Below, piece by piece: positions 1 to 10,920 of a DNA stretch of 64,000 nt (positions within the stretch are counted from its first letter, which is position 1; each line of letters starts with the position of its first letter). A model generated the notes under the pieces. The model saw nothing but the letters and a program-made list of their open reading frames with translations. It did no database searches and had not been told where the DNA came from. Made by a program: the position numbers and the translations under genes. Origin of the DNA: Ilex aquifolium (lineage: Eukaryota; Streptophyta; Magnoliopsida; Aquifoliales; Aquifoliaceae); assembly GCA_951799425.1 (NCBI GenBank), contig OX637392.1, positions 39,880,593-39,944,592 on the forward strand, written 5' to 3'.

Positions 1-835
1 ATCTATTAGTTAGTGGGATAACCTTATTCTTTTACCCCAATAATCGCTTAAGGTTTCTCAATTCATGTCATACCAACAATGCTCAACTCTGACCTCAATT
101 TTCAATTAAGATTTGTGAGTGTAAGTCAACTATCAATTCTCCACACTCAAGGAAGAGATTCCTAGTTGGTAATAACTTAAGAGTGTCTATGTGTAGTGAA
201 CTAAGCCCACAATTAAAGAAGATTACCTAAGTATAATGTCTTCAATGAGCATCCCATGTATGACTCTTCTAATCCATTAATACTTTTAAAAATAAATTTA
301 ATCAACTCTCTGCAGTATTTTCATACCAGTATTGGTAACATCAAGTTCGTGGTTATGAAACAACCTCATGTCCATTTAAGAACCATAATCACAATTTCTA
401 CCATTATTCCAAATTAGGCTCCCATTCGAAGTTACTTCATCATATCCCTTCAATTGATCATATTTGAGACTTGTACTATCTTATACCATCTCTAATATAG
501 ATAATATCACTTGCATAAAGATTCATGCGTAACATTATTTACTAACCAAAAACCAAAATACCATCCTTCTCTTAGAATAATACGTAACAACATGATATCA
601 AACTAGCATATCTATCCCAAAATTTTCATCAATTCCTATGAGCTAGCTAATTCATGAATTTGAACAAATAAATAATCCTTAAACTAAATAAGCAGCAACT
701 CAAACTTAGCTTATAAATGTATAACTTCAAAAAAATTCAAACCTAGAGTTTCTTCAACCTAGCCTAATACTCCAGTGGTAATCCACAACTTGCAACTCCC
801 ATGTAAGACCTAATTTCTAAGCTTTGATACCACTT
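1..835 (-). other. internal 5' region of an LTR retrotransposon, off the left edge
   Basis: This AT-rich stretch has no convincing coding frame. It lies on the internal side of the primer-binding site at 821-832, so on the minus strand it should be the untranslated leader that precedes gag of an element whose body continues beyond position 1. No gag or pol homology is visible here. The assignment rests only on its position next to the primer site and LTR. Confidence 0.5.
821..832 (-). promoter_or_regulatory. retrotransposon primer-binding site
   Basis: On the minus strand this reads TGGTATCAAAGC, one base from the initiator-Met tRNA complement TGGTATCAGAGC used by many plant LTR retrotransposons. 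It lies 3 bp from an LTR edge that ends in ACA on the minus strand. This fixes the element's orientation: LTR to the right, body to the left. Confidence 0.75.
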
Positions 836-2670
836 TGTAACACCTCAAATCCACCCTGTAAGACATTACTATATATAAACTATCCAATCATGAGAGTAAC
901 TCAAAAATGACCATTTAGATAATAAATGATATGTCCATCTGATAAATAATAGATAGTGAGACAATAAAATATTATAACTTCTCCAAACTTATAATTCAAA
1001 CCAAACTATAAATAACAACGGAATAACTAAATATAATAAAAATATTATTTAATAGCCAACTCTAAAAATAATCTAGACTACGAAGAAACATCTCTAAGTC
1101 TCGATGTCAGGATCCACATATTGCTCATCTCTAGTAGGGTCAACCTGCTTATGTAATCTGACATCCTCTGCTTTGCCAAAATTTGTAAATGTGTTGTTGT
1201 AGAAGGTGAGCAAAAGCTTGTAGGAAATTCATCTCAAATCCAAATAAGGTTTTAAAACAATAAAAATAACATAAGTCTCTTTTGAAAAATAACATATATA
1301 CATTTTGAAATTAAAATCATGATAATTATAATGGTTTCAAGTGTACGCAATACAGTAAATCTATGGCAGGAATAACATTTAAGGATTAAAACAATCAATA
1401 AATAACTCAGTAGCATCATCTTATAGTCTCATGTATGTTGGTTGTTTCTTAGGAATCTACACAACGATACTACCTCGATCACCCACCACAAACTCACAAT
1501 CTCAAACATTCCCCGCAGGGCCATATCACAAACCATTTTAGGAAGGGCGTATAGAGTCTCCCACGGCATTGATGAATCTCTCACAGGAAAGGTATACTAT
1601 CACTCAGCCTCAAACTTACATGAACAATAGTGGTTACTCTTACAAACAACAATCCACTACAAGTGTTAAGAAACCATCTCACCCCCACTGGGATAGACTA
1701 ACCTTTAACACTCTACGACAGCTCTCGAAGGTAATTCAAGTCCGTCACACCCAAACTCTACAAGAGATGAAACCACAACTTCCACAACAACCGTAGTCTT
1801 AACCAATCACAATTTTCATTAAAAATTCAAGTATTACAATTTCACAGTTTCTAATAAACTATAATAATAAAGAAATAAAAATACGCAAGAGATCATAACA
1901 AGAAGCCTCACAATTTTGATCCAAATTCTAGGGTTTTGCCAAAAATCACAATTTCTTGGAACAACAACATATAGTTAATAGAAAACCTAATTTAATCAAT
2001 AATAAGAATTTTAGAATTCAAGAATCAATAGGTATTTTACAATAAAACATGTGTTTAGGAAAAACTAGGGTTCTGAAAATCCAAGAACAATGTTTCTTGA
2101 ACGCAAGACATGTATCTAGTTGAAAACTACATGTTACTCGAAAAAGAATCAAGAACGAACAATTATTTAACATATAATAGTCAAGAAGTTTTTAAAACAT
2201 ACATAAATAATACCCTAAGTCTCAATGAGATAACTAGAGAAGAATTCCCTACCTCAGTCCGATTTTTGAAGATAACCCTAGGATTTTAGAATCAATCTCA
2301 ACGCGAGAATCCCTTCGACTCTTGTGTTTTCTCATTCTCTCTCGCTCTTTAGGATTGTCTAGGGTTGAAAACTACTGAAACATGGCTAAAGAGATATCCT
2401 TATTGTATTTATAGGGTAAAGAATGGAGAAAACTCTAAAAACTGATCGGGCCTATTTTTAGGGAGGCGTCCAAACGGTTGTGGGAGCGTCCGGACGGTAC
2501 AAACTTTATGTTCAGACTTCCAAAGCAATTTTCACCTAGTTACAAGCCAATTCAAGAAAAAAATCAAAATATATTTTTGTAGCCCTTGAAGTCTAGTTTC
2601 TACTGTCCAAAGATCGGCTTAATAGGAGTTCAAAGTAAAAAGTGATAGCTAAAATACTAAGGTACTATCA
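836..2670 (-). repeat. 5' LTR of a minus-strand LTR retrotransposon
   Basis: The left edge is firm: TGTAACACC next to the primer site. The right edge is not visible as a matched repeat, because the partner LTR lies outside the window. I place it near ...ACTATCA at about 2670, where pararetrovirus-like sequence starts. On the minus strand the LTR has a TATA box (2405-2413) followed by an untranslated CT-rich segment, as expected for U3-R. A GC-rich block near 2461-2500 contains repeated GCGTCC motifs. A Ty3-type element is likely from the primer site and LTR style, but without pol this is inference. Confidence 0.6.
2405..2413 (-). promoter_or_regulatory. LTR TATA box
   Basis: The minus strand reads TATAAATAC inside the LTR, upstream on that strand of a leader beginning near 2380. 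It is the best candidate core promoter of the element. Confidence 0.5.
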
Positions 2671-3074
2671 AATTCCTTCCTATCCGAATTCTTTCTAAAA
2701 TGTGCTTGTAATTCTAACTATGTGTGAAAGACTTCAATCACTACTTTCTTCACCTAAAGAAAGAAAAGCTTTCTTTTACACACCCCGATGAAATCATCCA
2801 GCAAAGAGGCTACTTTCCACCAAAAAATAGTCATCAATCAATCAACTTTTCCACCGAAAGCAGATTCCAAGCCAACATCAGGGGTGCAGCAATCACATGC
2901 TCCTGCATAAAGTCAGCATTTACCAGGGTAAAAGGAATTCACTCAACATTTTCCACCGAAAAGTAAAAGTGAAAAACATCTTACCCAAGTAAAAAGCAAG
3001 TTACCTGAGTTAAAGCAACACCAGAAGTCAAAAGAGAAATCATTCCAGAGATTCTCTTCAGAAATCCTTACGCC

Positions 3075-3082
3075 TATATAAG
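3075..3082 (+). promoter_or_regulatory. pararetrovirus TATA box
   Basis: TATATAAG sits about 240 bp upstream of the primer-binding site and 540 bp upstream of the movement-protein start. That is the usual order for a caulimovirid pregenomic promoter. The second copy of the virus (13812 on) lacks this segment. Confidence 0.55.
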
Positions 3083-3315
3083 GACTTCAATAATTCTTAG
3101 TAAAGGGAGGCAACATTTGGCTAACACCAAACTGTTCCAAAAATCTCTCTTCTTTCTTATCTCTTATTGTATCCAGTCTTCATCTGATGCATAAGAAGAT
3201 CTTCTTTCAGTAAACTATTTGTAAGTTAATTTTAGTTAATTGTAATTTTTCATTTGATAATTTGAATTTTAGTTTTATATTCTTCAATCTTACATTTAAT
3301 GTCTTCTGCTTACAA

Positions 3316-3330
3316 TTAGTATCAGAGCCA
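3316..3330 (+). promoter_or_regulatory. pararetrovirus tRNA-Met primer-binding site
   Basis: The sequence TTAGTATCAGAGCCA matches the caulimovirid initiator-Met tRNA primer site (TGGTATCAGAGCCA) except at its start. It defines the origin of the viral reverse-transcription map in copy 1. Confidence 0.65.
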
Positions 3331-3614
3331 TTTGACGGCCTGGATAGTTAACCATTGAGTTATATTTGTTTCATCTTACTTGTTGATGAATCTTTGATGC
3401 TTCAATTAGTAAATTTCTTATAAGTCTTATCTTCTTTGCCACCTTAGCTTTGCCAACAAAGCCTAGAGAGTCTAAGTCCCAGTGTAAGTCCTAGTGAGAG
3501 GCAGAATAGGGGAGACAGACAACAAATCTAGAGAGTATGTGCACAAGAGGGGTATGTGCAACGAAGTAAAAACTTACAAGTAATTTACAAAGTTGAAAAA
3601 TTTTAGATTTAAAA

Positions 3615-4173
3615 ATGAGTAGATTATTCAGATCTAATTCCATGGCTAGCTCATCTAGATCTTCATTACCTCCTATACTATCAATAGTAAATGAAGAAGA
3701 ACATGAGTACCAAGAGTCAAAAATATACTGGACAAAATGGAACATTCCTAGAGTCCCAGTAAAAGAAATTTATAAAACAAGTTGGATCCCAACAGCTTTC
3801 AAGTCAGAATTACAAGTAAAAATAATTGAACAAGTTTATGCTCTCACAAAAGAACAAGAAACTTGCTAGTTACTAAGTAAAGAAGCTATTAAAAAACATG
3901 GATCAAAAGGATATAAATTTATCCACCTTGGTCTGATTCAAGTAGCAAGAAAGCCATTAGGACAAGAAGAAGTAAATTCATCAGTTCTATTATGCTTAAA
4001 AGGTGCCAGGTTCAAAGACTATGGCACCAGTATCCTAGGTATAATGGAAGCTGGTCTTCATAAAGGACCAATATACATTAATTGTTTCCCAAATTTTACC
4101 TTAAGTCTAGGAGATCCCAATCTGTTAGCAGTTTTAAACATAAGTATAAAAACTTCGGGTAAATTTGCTAACA
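3615..4173 (+). pseudogene. caulimovirid movement protein, truncated copy 1
   Basis: This is the N-terminal half of a 30K-superfamily viral movement protein, the caulimovirid cell-to-cell transport protein that remodels plasmodesmata. The frame from 3615 reads 84 codons to an in-frame TAG (3867-3869) and is open again after it. The downstream part carries the family signature (GYKFIHLGLIQVA, then GPIYINCFPNFTLSLGDPN). It stops abruptly at 4173, where a retrotransposon LTR begins. Copy 2 at 13975 is about 97% identical and shares the same TAG, so the stop was present before the two copies diverged. Family-level identification is confident; the genus (petuvirus-like or badnavirus-like) is not. 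Confidence 0.75.
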
Positions 4174-5388
4174 TCCTAATATCATCCCTCAATGTGTATA
4201 TGATGTAGGTGCAAAGGGAGTGTCACTCTCCCTTGGGATGATGTCAAAAGAAAGGCAACAGAATGGTGGTGGAAATGAAAATGGAATGTATGAAATGGAA
4301 TGTGCGAAATGAACAAAAGTGCACCCCAAGCGCAAGGAGTCTTTTGAGTGTTGTGTTTTACTTGGAATGAGTATTCCAATGTCGTCTCCTCAGGGAAGGA
4401 AGGGAATTGTGTGAAGGTGATTTTGTGAAAAGAAAAGTGTAAAATTTTGTATTTGAGTTTTGGTGTTTGAAGTTTGTGAATGAAAATACAATAAAGACAA
4501 GTGTTGGCTAATCCCAAGGGTTCATTCCAATGGGAATCCCAAATCAACTCGAAGCCTTCCTCGAATAGAGCTTAGATGAACGATTGATTCGCGGGAAGCT
4601 AGGGACGAGATGGAGGTGAGGATCCAAGCATAACCCGTGACTAGGCCTACGGGATATCAAAGACTCACAACCGCATCCACTCTCAACCCAGTCAAACCGA
4701 ACCATCGTACTCTGAGAGGAGGAAAGAGAATGAGTTGAAATGGCACACCCAAGAGGAAATCTCCCTTGGATTAACCAACTAAAAATCTAGCTACTCATGA
4801 AAGCAAGAAAGACATGCATAATGTAAAGGGACATAATGAAGAAAGGAAACATTGAACTTAACTTAAAGCAAGAAATCTTCAGCTATGAAGAAAAATATTC
4901 AATACCCATTTCAAAACTTGAAATGAAGAAAACTTAAATACAACAATGGTAAAATCTAGAACATGTAACTAAACTTGCAAAGCATTAAAAATAAATGACA
5001 TTAAAGACAATAAATGAAGCTTACAAGATCCTTAGAAAAGATTACAAGTGAAATGGGTGAAGACAATGCAAAAATCTAACTATTCATCTTCTTTCTTGGA
5101 ACTACTCCTAAGCTTAGGTAGCCACCCCTTTCAAAGCTTGTGAATGCTGAGTATATGGAGTGTGAGAGCTCTGCATTTTCATCCATGAGGGTCCCCCTAG
5201 GTGTGTGATAAGCCTCCCATCCATGGGAGGCTGAGTTGATGCATTGCACAGGCTAAGACAGGCCTAGCCTGCAACTCTCCTGGCTGCCCCCTTCTCTCCC
5301 ATCCCCATTAATGCCATTGCCTTCAAAGTCTTCCACAAGGGTGTAGGAATCATGTAAATGTGTAAGGGATGTCAGGGGACAAGTGGGG

Positions 5389-5393
5389 GAATC
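5389..5393. repeat. target-site duplication GAATC (left) of solo LTR
   Basis: GAATC occurs immediately before the solo LTR and again at 8097-8101. The uninterrupted LTR at about 13216-13220 carries it once. Confidence 0.95.
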
Positions 5394-5781
5394 TGTGAAA
5401 CCCGGGAAAATTTGAAATTTTTTTGAAAAAGGGCAAAATGGTAATTTGCCATTACTGCACGTATTTGAAATACATATGTTCTAGACCTCGGATGAGGAAA
5501 CGGAGTGCGTCGTTGGATTCGCAACGCGAAATCTAGTGACCACCAGAAATTTCGTTGAATTCCGAGATAGTCGGATTTTGCACGTAAATCGAGACGACTG
5601 CGTGGCGATTGACCTTTTAAAGGTCCCCAAAAACGAGAAATATTAAAATTCCTTATAATTGGATTAATGTGCCAATAAAATTTATTTGGACTTAATCCGG
5701 GACTTAATGAGTCGTTTCGGGACGAAAAACGGACCCGAAAGTAATAAACGAGCGGTGCGATGTAGACCACACATTTAAAAT

Positions 5782-5790
5782 TATAAATAG
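5782..5790 (+). promoter_or_regulatory. solo LTR TATA box
   Basis: TATAAATAG is followed by GGGGCC. It is at the position equivalent to TATAAATAG at 45580-45588 and 52389-52397 in the full-length relative, so it is conserved across LTRs of the superfamily and is likely the U3 core promoter. Confidence 0.65.
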
Positions 5791-7606
5791 GGGCCGAAAT
5801 ATCTGAAAAATCAGATTTTCTTCTTCTCTTGGCCGGCTGAGCTCACACGTTGGAGAGAAAAAGGAGAGAGAAAAGAGAAACCTAATTTTCTACCCTTCTT
5901 CTTCAAGACCCACCAAGTTCCTTTGGTTGGAAGGCTATAGTCCAAGAGTTAAAGTTCGTCTACTCGTCGAGGGCTTCGACTACGTACCAAGAACAAGGCG
6001 TTTCACCGAATATTCAAAGGGAGAAATTTTGGAAATCAAAGACTTTGGGTTGGTTTTGGTGCATTGAGGTTGCCTACATCTCTATTGAGGTAGGATTATT
6101 CCTACTTGGGATTATTCTTACCTTAGGTGTTAGTAGACTAAGGGTTAAAAGTTATATATGCATATGTATTGAATTATATATATGTCTATAGTTATGGTAA
6201 TGGAAAAGGGAGCATAGAGTTGGCCTAGGCTAACTTCTAGCTTGATTTTATTACATAGGAGTTCCATGTGGTTCCTCTTATAACTTGGTGAAATTTGAGC
6301 TATATGGTTGCTTGGAATGTGTTATGTGAAAACATGACTTTAATGACTACTAGGTGTTTGATAAAATGCCTAGGTGAAATTGTGTGTGTTACTTGCAGGA
6401 TGCTATGTTATAACATGCTTGGGTGATTGTGAAATCATATGCTTAGGATATGGTTGTTGGATGAAGAGTGTTGTTGATATATGCATGAAATGATATATTG
6501 AACATAATGAGATATGGTAGTTATGTGCTTTTGATATAATTGCCATTGATGTATTGGAAATGTTTATATGTTTGTCATGAGCATATTGAGCATTATTCTG
6601 TGTGCAATGGAACATCACATTGCATTTGCACGGGGATATCGCATCCATAGATATGAGTGGGTGTGTGTGCATGTTATACATGATTAATCAATCACCATTC
6701 TTGGTGCTTGGTGGATGGGCTCGGGAATGTTGGAACGAAGTTTCGACTGAGTCGCATGGTTGCATGGAAAAACTTGTGTCGGGTGTAGCAAGTAGGGCTA
6801 GACACTCCCTCGGGTGAAAAACCCGGAACCACTTGGTTCAGTCACTTGCCGGCAGTGCAATTCCAGAAAAGTGACACGGTGTACGGAACCGGCGGTGTGA
6901 TTCCGAAGATCCGTTGCCCAACAAAGACACAAGGGTTTTGTTATAAAAACACCCATTCAATGGGTAGCTTCCAACAATGATCCGGTTTTGTGAAAACATG
7001 ATTTCTTTTCAAATGATCATTGGAAGGTTTTTCTCCGTCAATAGACGGGTCATCACACATTGGCATTGCATTGTGTTGAGGGAGTCGGTGAGGACTCGGA
7101 ATGGGTTGCATGAATGAGTTTTCATCTCATTTCATTGCATGGCATTGTTGCATTCCAACATTGAATGCATAGTGTGTGTGGAATGATTGATTACATGTTG
7201 TATGTGAATATTACATGAGCATGAGCATCTAGGGGGGAGTAACCTCCGTAGGAAGTTTTCTACTGGGCGTTGTGCTCACCCTATACGGGAAACAATTTCA
7301 GGTGTCGGGTTTACACCGGCGATTGGCTCCCATGGAGAGCATCAAGGGTGAAGGGGGCCTAAGTGCGGCCTTATTTCAAGATTTTGTAAACCTTTTGTTT
7401 TACAATGGTTTATGACATGTAAATTTTGTATAAACAAACTTATTTCATTCCCTTTTTGAATTATATTTGTATGGGATAGATTGTAATGGTCGTGTATGGA
7501 TCTTGTGCAAAATGTAAAAATATAGTTGTACATGTCTTGGATGATGTGGGATTGAGTTAGGATGAATTGGAAATGAAAAATGGAGCAAGTAGGCAAATCT
7601 GGGCAG

Positions 7607-7830
7607 CAACTACCGGTAGTCAATGGGTAACTACCGGTAGTCGACTGTCCAGTGTGTATCAGCTACCGGTAGCCAACAGGTAGTCGTAACTCCAGAAGGT
7701 TTCGGCTACCGGTAGACAACAGGTAGTCATAACTCCAGAAGGTTTCGGCTACCGGTAGACAACAGGTAGTCGTAACTCCAGAATGTTTCGGCTACCGGTA
7801 GCCGATAAACAGCTACCGGTAGCCAGTCCA
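7607..7830. repeat. CTACCGGTAG tandem array inside the solo LTR
   Basis: The palindrome CTACCGGTAG or a close variant recurs about seven times. The right part is organised as ~43-bp units that also contain AACAGGTAGTCGTAACTCC. It sits near the 3' end of the LTR, where the 45176/51988 LTRs instead carry 73-bp units built from GTACCGGTAC. Confidence 0.85.
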
Positions 7831-8692
7831 AAAATCTGAAATTTTTTAAATGTGTTGCCAAATCTTTGGGCTTTGAATTTCCTTCCTTTAAATGATTAAA
7901 GTGGACCCTAATGGGGTACAAACCACGGTGTATGAGACTTTAATTGAATCAAATGAATGTTAAACCGAATTTTCATTATGGGTTATAATCCCGGCTTAAA
8001 GATATTCTTGATGTGGTGTCGGGTTGAGCGATATCCACGGATGTTTCCGCAGGTTGATGGGTTATCAACGGGATCCCTGGATTTTGGGGCGTCACAGAAT
8101 CAATGGTGGGACCCCCAAGCAAGTGGAGCATAGTTTGTAGGTGTTTTGGGCTGTTCAGTAAACAGTACCGGTATTGTGTACCGGTACCCCGAACTCCAGA
8201 GGAAGAACCGTACCGGTACTGCGTACCGGTACTGTTTCTGCTACGGACCAGTTTTCGGAGAATCATTATAAATGTTGATCCAACCGTCCGATTGAGCTGA
8301 AAGTTTGAAATAATACAGAAGACATCCAGATCTACAACTTTCATGTTTTGCACTTTTTCAGATTCGAAGTGGATCATGGTCAAAAAGGAGGAAAACTGAG
8401 GTACTACTACAAAATGGTGTGGGTGTTGATGCCTATGTTACCAAACACCAATACCTCCTTGATTTCTTTCACTTTTAAGCCTCCAAATCCTCATGTAATG
8501 TGTTCTTCTCTTCACCACACATCCACACATAGTTGCAAGGTTCTAAAATCCATCATTTATGCTATAATTACCTGCAACATCGAAAATTCAACATTATTGA
8601 CAACTTCAGCTAACTCTAAGTACTTAAATGCAAAAGTTGAGTTAAAATGCATGTAATGAGGCCTTCAAATATGCAATATTATGTGCTCATCA

Positions 8693-8708
8693 CACCCCCC
8701 AACTTAAG
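8693..8708 (-). promoter_or_regulatory. polypurine tract of the pol-less element
   Basis: The minus strand reads CTTAAGTTGGGGGGTG directly before the LTR start TGATGAGC. This is the plus-strand priming site and confirms that the element runs right to left. Confidence 0.75.
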
Positions 8709-10920
8709 CTTTGCTAGTCCCTAGCAAACAAAATGTAAAAAGCAAGGAAACAAAATAAACATATATTAATTCCGCAATTGCATTTAACATATGCAATAAG
8801 CCTTTAAACCCCTAGGTGATCCCTAGTGGACGAGTTTTGTCTCGTGAAGGTTTCCAGTGAAGGTACCTACAAACTTCTTTTTTTAGTATCCAATATTTAA
8901 AGCATATTCCCTTATCCTAACTAGCACTGGGATTTCAAAAATAGCTTGGTCCAACATACCCGAACTAATCACACATGAAACACATCATTGCCTTAAATGT
9001 TATTCTAGAGTATTCACATACACATTCATTTTCAAACTCGTGTGTGTGTGAAATGAATATGTAATTTAAGTATTTACTCAACGGAATTTACATTCATTTA
9101 GCCATCCAAATTCAACTTTGATGCAAAACTCACCAAAGGTTTCTCTCAACAATGAATCACACTATGATTATCTTGGCATGCTCTTCATGTGTATACGTGA
9201 GATAGAATCTTGTGCTCAAAACGAAATATACTCACATATAATCCAAAAATGAAGCACATGCATAAAAATGAAACAACCTTGGCATAATCTCATGAAAGGA
9301 ATGCTAGGGCATTAGATAGCAAACCAACTTCTCTTTTTCTTTGAAAAGTATGCATCCCCATGCTTCTCTAGATCATTTAGAACTTTCACGGGTTATAATG
9401 AGGCCTTGGGGTGATATTGAGGCAAATGAAATGAAGGATATAGGGTAACAAAGAGGGTTGTTCAGAGTGAATGACCTTTATTTCAAAAAGATCTCCCTTT
9501 TATGGGATTTCTAGGCTAACCCCATCACCGCACTCTTTGTTTCATTTCTTTCTTTTCCTTAATATTTTCCTTTTTTCTTTGATTCTTTTCTTCTTTTCAC
9601 TCCCTTTTTCTCCTTTTCTTGGATTTTCATTCTTTTTCGTTCAACTCTTTGAGTTTCAACTTCATTCATCCATTTTGTTTGAGGTTCCACACCATACTTC
9701 CTTCTCTTTTATGATCACTCATACTCAGCACTAGGAACAACCAAAGTAAGGTAGATATTTATCATTTGCATTGGGGTCAAATGTGTGGCATGGAAACGAA
9801 TTTACAATTAAGGCTCAATCATGGCACTAGGGATAAATTTTTCACAAGAAAAAGGCAAAGGCTCAAAGCATTTCAAAGATGGCCTAAGATCATTTCTAGA
9901 TAGGCATGGGAGAGCATTGTACATATCAAGACAAAGTCAATTAACTACCCAAATGCACCTAACCAAAACAAGCATAATGAGATTATTGAACAAATTTGGA
10001 ATTTGAAAAATTGTTCCTTGAGTAAATGTAAGTTCCCTCCAACAAGGATTGGCACTAAAGCTCACATGAGTTCTTACTCATCTCCACTATTCATGTCAAG
10101 CACTAAATGTGGACTCAATCTGTAAATTGCTAAAATTACAAGTTCATGGTGCACTTATGGTTGAGTTCAAAAGCAAACAAGTATGTGATACTCTTAGCAA
10201 TATGATAAACTTCTATAATGTGCTCATGTATTCAAAGTTCAAAGTAAAGATCAAGCAATCACAACTCCCACAACAATTAGGATAGGGGAATATAGTTCAA
10301 TATTAGATACTTTACACAAAAAGTGTCCAAATTTTTTTTTTTTTTTTAATTTTCACATTTCCCATTATTCTATACAAAAAGTGGTGAAAAATATAAATGG
10401 TGCATCTCACCCCCCAACTTGAACCATGCATTGTCCTCAATGCACAAGGAATCATGCAATGAGAAAAATGAAAGTATCATGGGAAATGAGATACCCCCCC
10501 CCCCCCCTTTTTTTCTCTTTTTATTTTTATTTTTTTTTCTTTTTAGTATACACCTTAAAGAGAAAACAAAAAAGTTTGTTTACACGCCCTAACTTAAACT
10601 CACATATGATATTGAATGAGTTTGTCTATGATGATGCTCAAAATGAAATGAGTCCAAATTAGGGAGAGGTAAACAACTTCTACTCTACAACAACATGAAA
10701 ATAAAAATATAACAATAAAAGAAATCTACTACTATGTACATGAAAACAAAACAAAAAGGGCTCATGTCAATCTGGCTTCAATTCGGATATGAGTTTGCGC
10801 CCATTGATTTTTTTTATTTTAAAATTTTTTTGTTGTATAAATGTCCTTTCTATCCAATCTATCCAACAATACAGAGGATAATAATTCAAAAATCTCAACC
10901 AAATAGAGGTATAGGCAAGT
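8709..10920 (-). other. non-coding interior of the pol-less element
   Basis: About 2.2 kb lies between the polypurine tract and the end of the only long ORF. No gag, pol or envelope motif could be read in any frame. It contains a T16-class homopolymer near 10330 and a C/T run near 10496-10540. The ORFs in this stretch are short and of low complexity. Confidence 0.6.

Larger units (their letters stand above)
2671..3614 (+). promoter_or_regulatory. endogenous pararetrovirus promoter and leader, copy 1
   Basis: This is the intergenic or leader segment of an integrated Caulimoviridae copy. It has a TATA box (TATATAAG, 3075-3082) downstream of A-rich and CA-rich sequence, and a tRNA-Met primer site near 3316-3330. 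It then leads directly into the movement-protein reading frame at 3615. A perfect 12-base inverted repeat (AAAGAAAGAAAA/GCTTTCTTTT region, about 2757-2777) lies near its left end. The left boundary with the neighbouring LTR is approximate. Confidence 0.55.
5394..8096 (+). mobile_element. solo LTR of a Tekay-like Ty3 element
   Basis: This single 2703-bp LTR runs from TGTGAAACCC to ...GGCGTCACA with a perfect 5-bp duplication (GAATC). Its termini, TATA region, leader and 3' half align in order with the LTRs at 45176 and 51988, so it is the same superfamily and a related family. It is clearly diverged, and its internal tandem array is different (7610-7830). There is no internal region, so LTR-LTR recombination removed the body. 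It contains only short chance ORFs. Confidence 0.92.
4174..8692 (-). repeat. 3' LTR of the pol-less element, split and end-truncated
   Basis: It matches 12002-13811 collinearly once the insertion at 5394-8096 and its duplicated GAATC are removed. It starts at TCCTAATATC, lacking the 31 bp (TGCTTGGTG...) that begin the intact LTR at 11971. Its other end, ...GCTCATCA at 8692, is intact and abuts the polypurine tract. The missing terminus lies exactly at the junction with the viral movement-protein gene. Confidence 0.85.

Noticed and set aside
1442-1796. Two overlapping short ORFs in the first LTR
   Set aside because: They are antisense to the LTR's own transcript, have no domain, and are of a length expected by chance.
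4182-4547. 121-codon ORF present in both LTRs of the pol-less element (also 12010-12375)
   Set aside because: It is duplicated only because the LTR is duplicated. Between the copies, amino-acid changes are as frequent as base changes, and no domain is visible.
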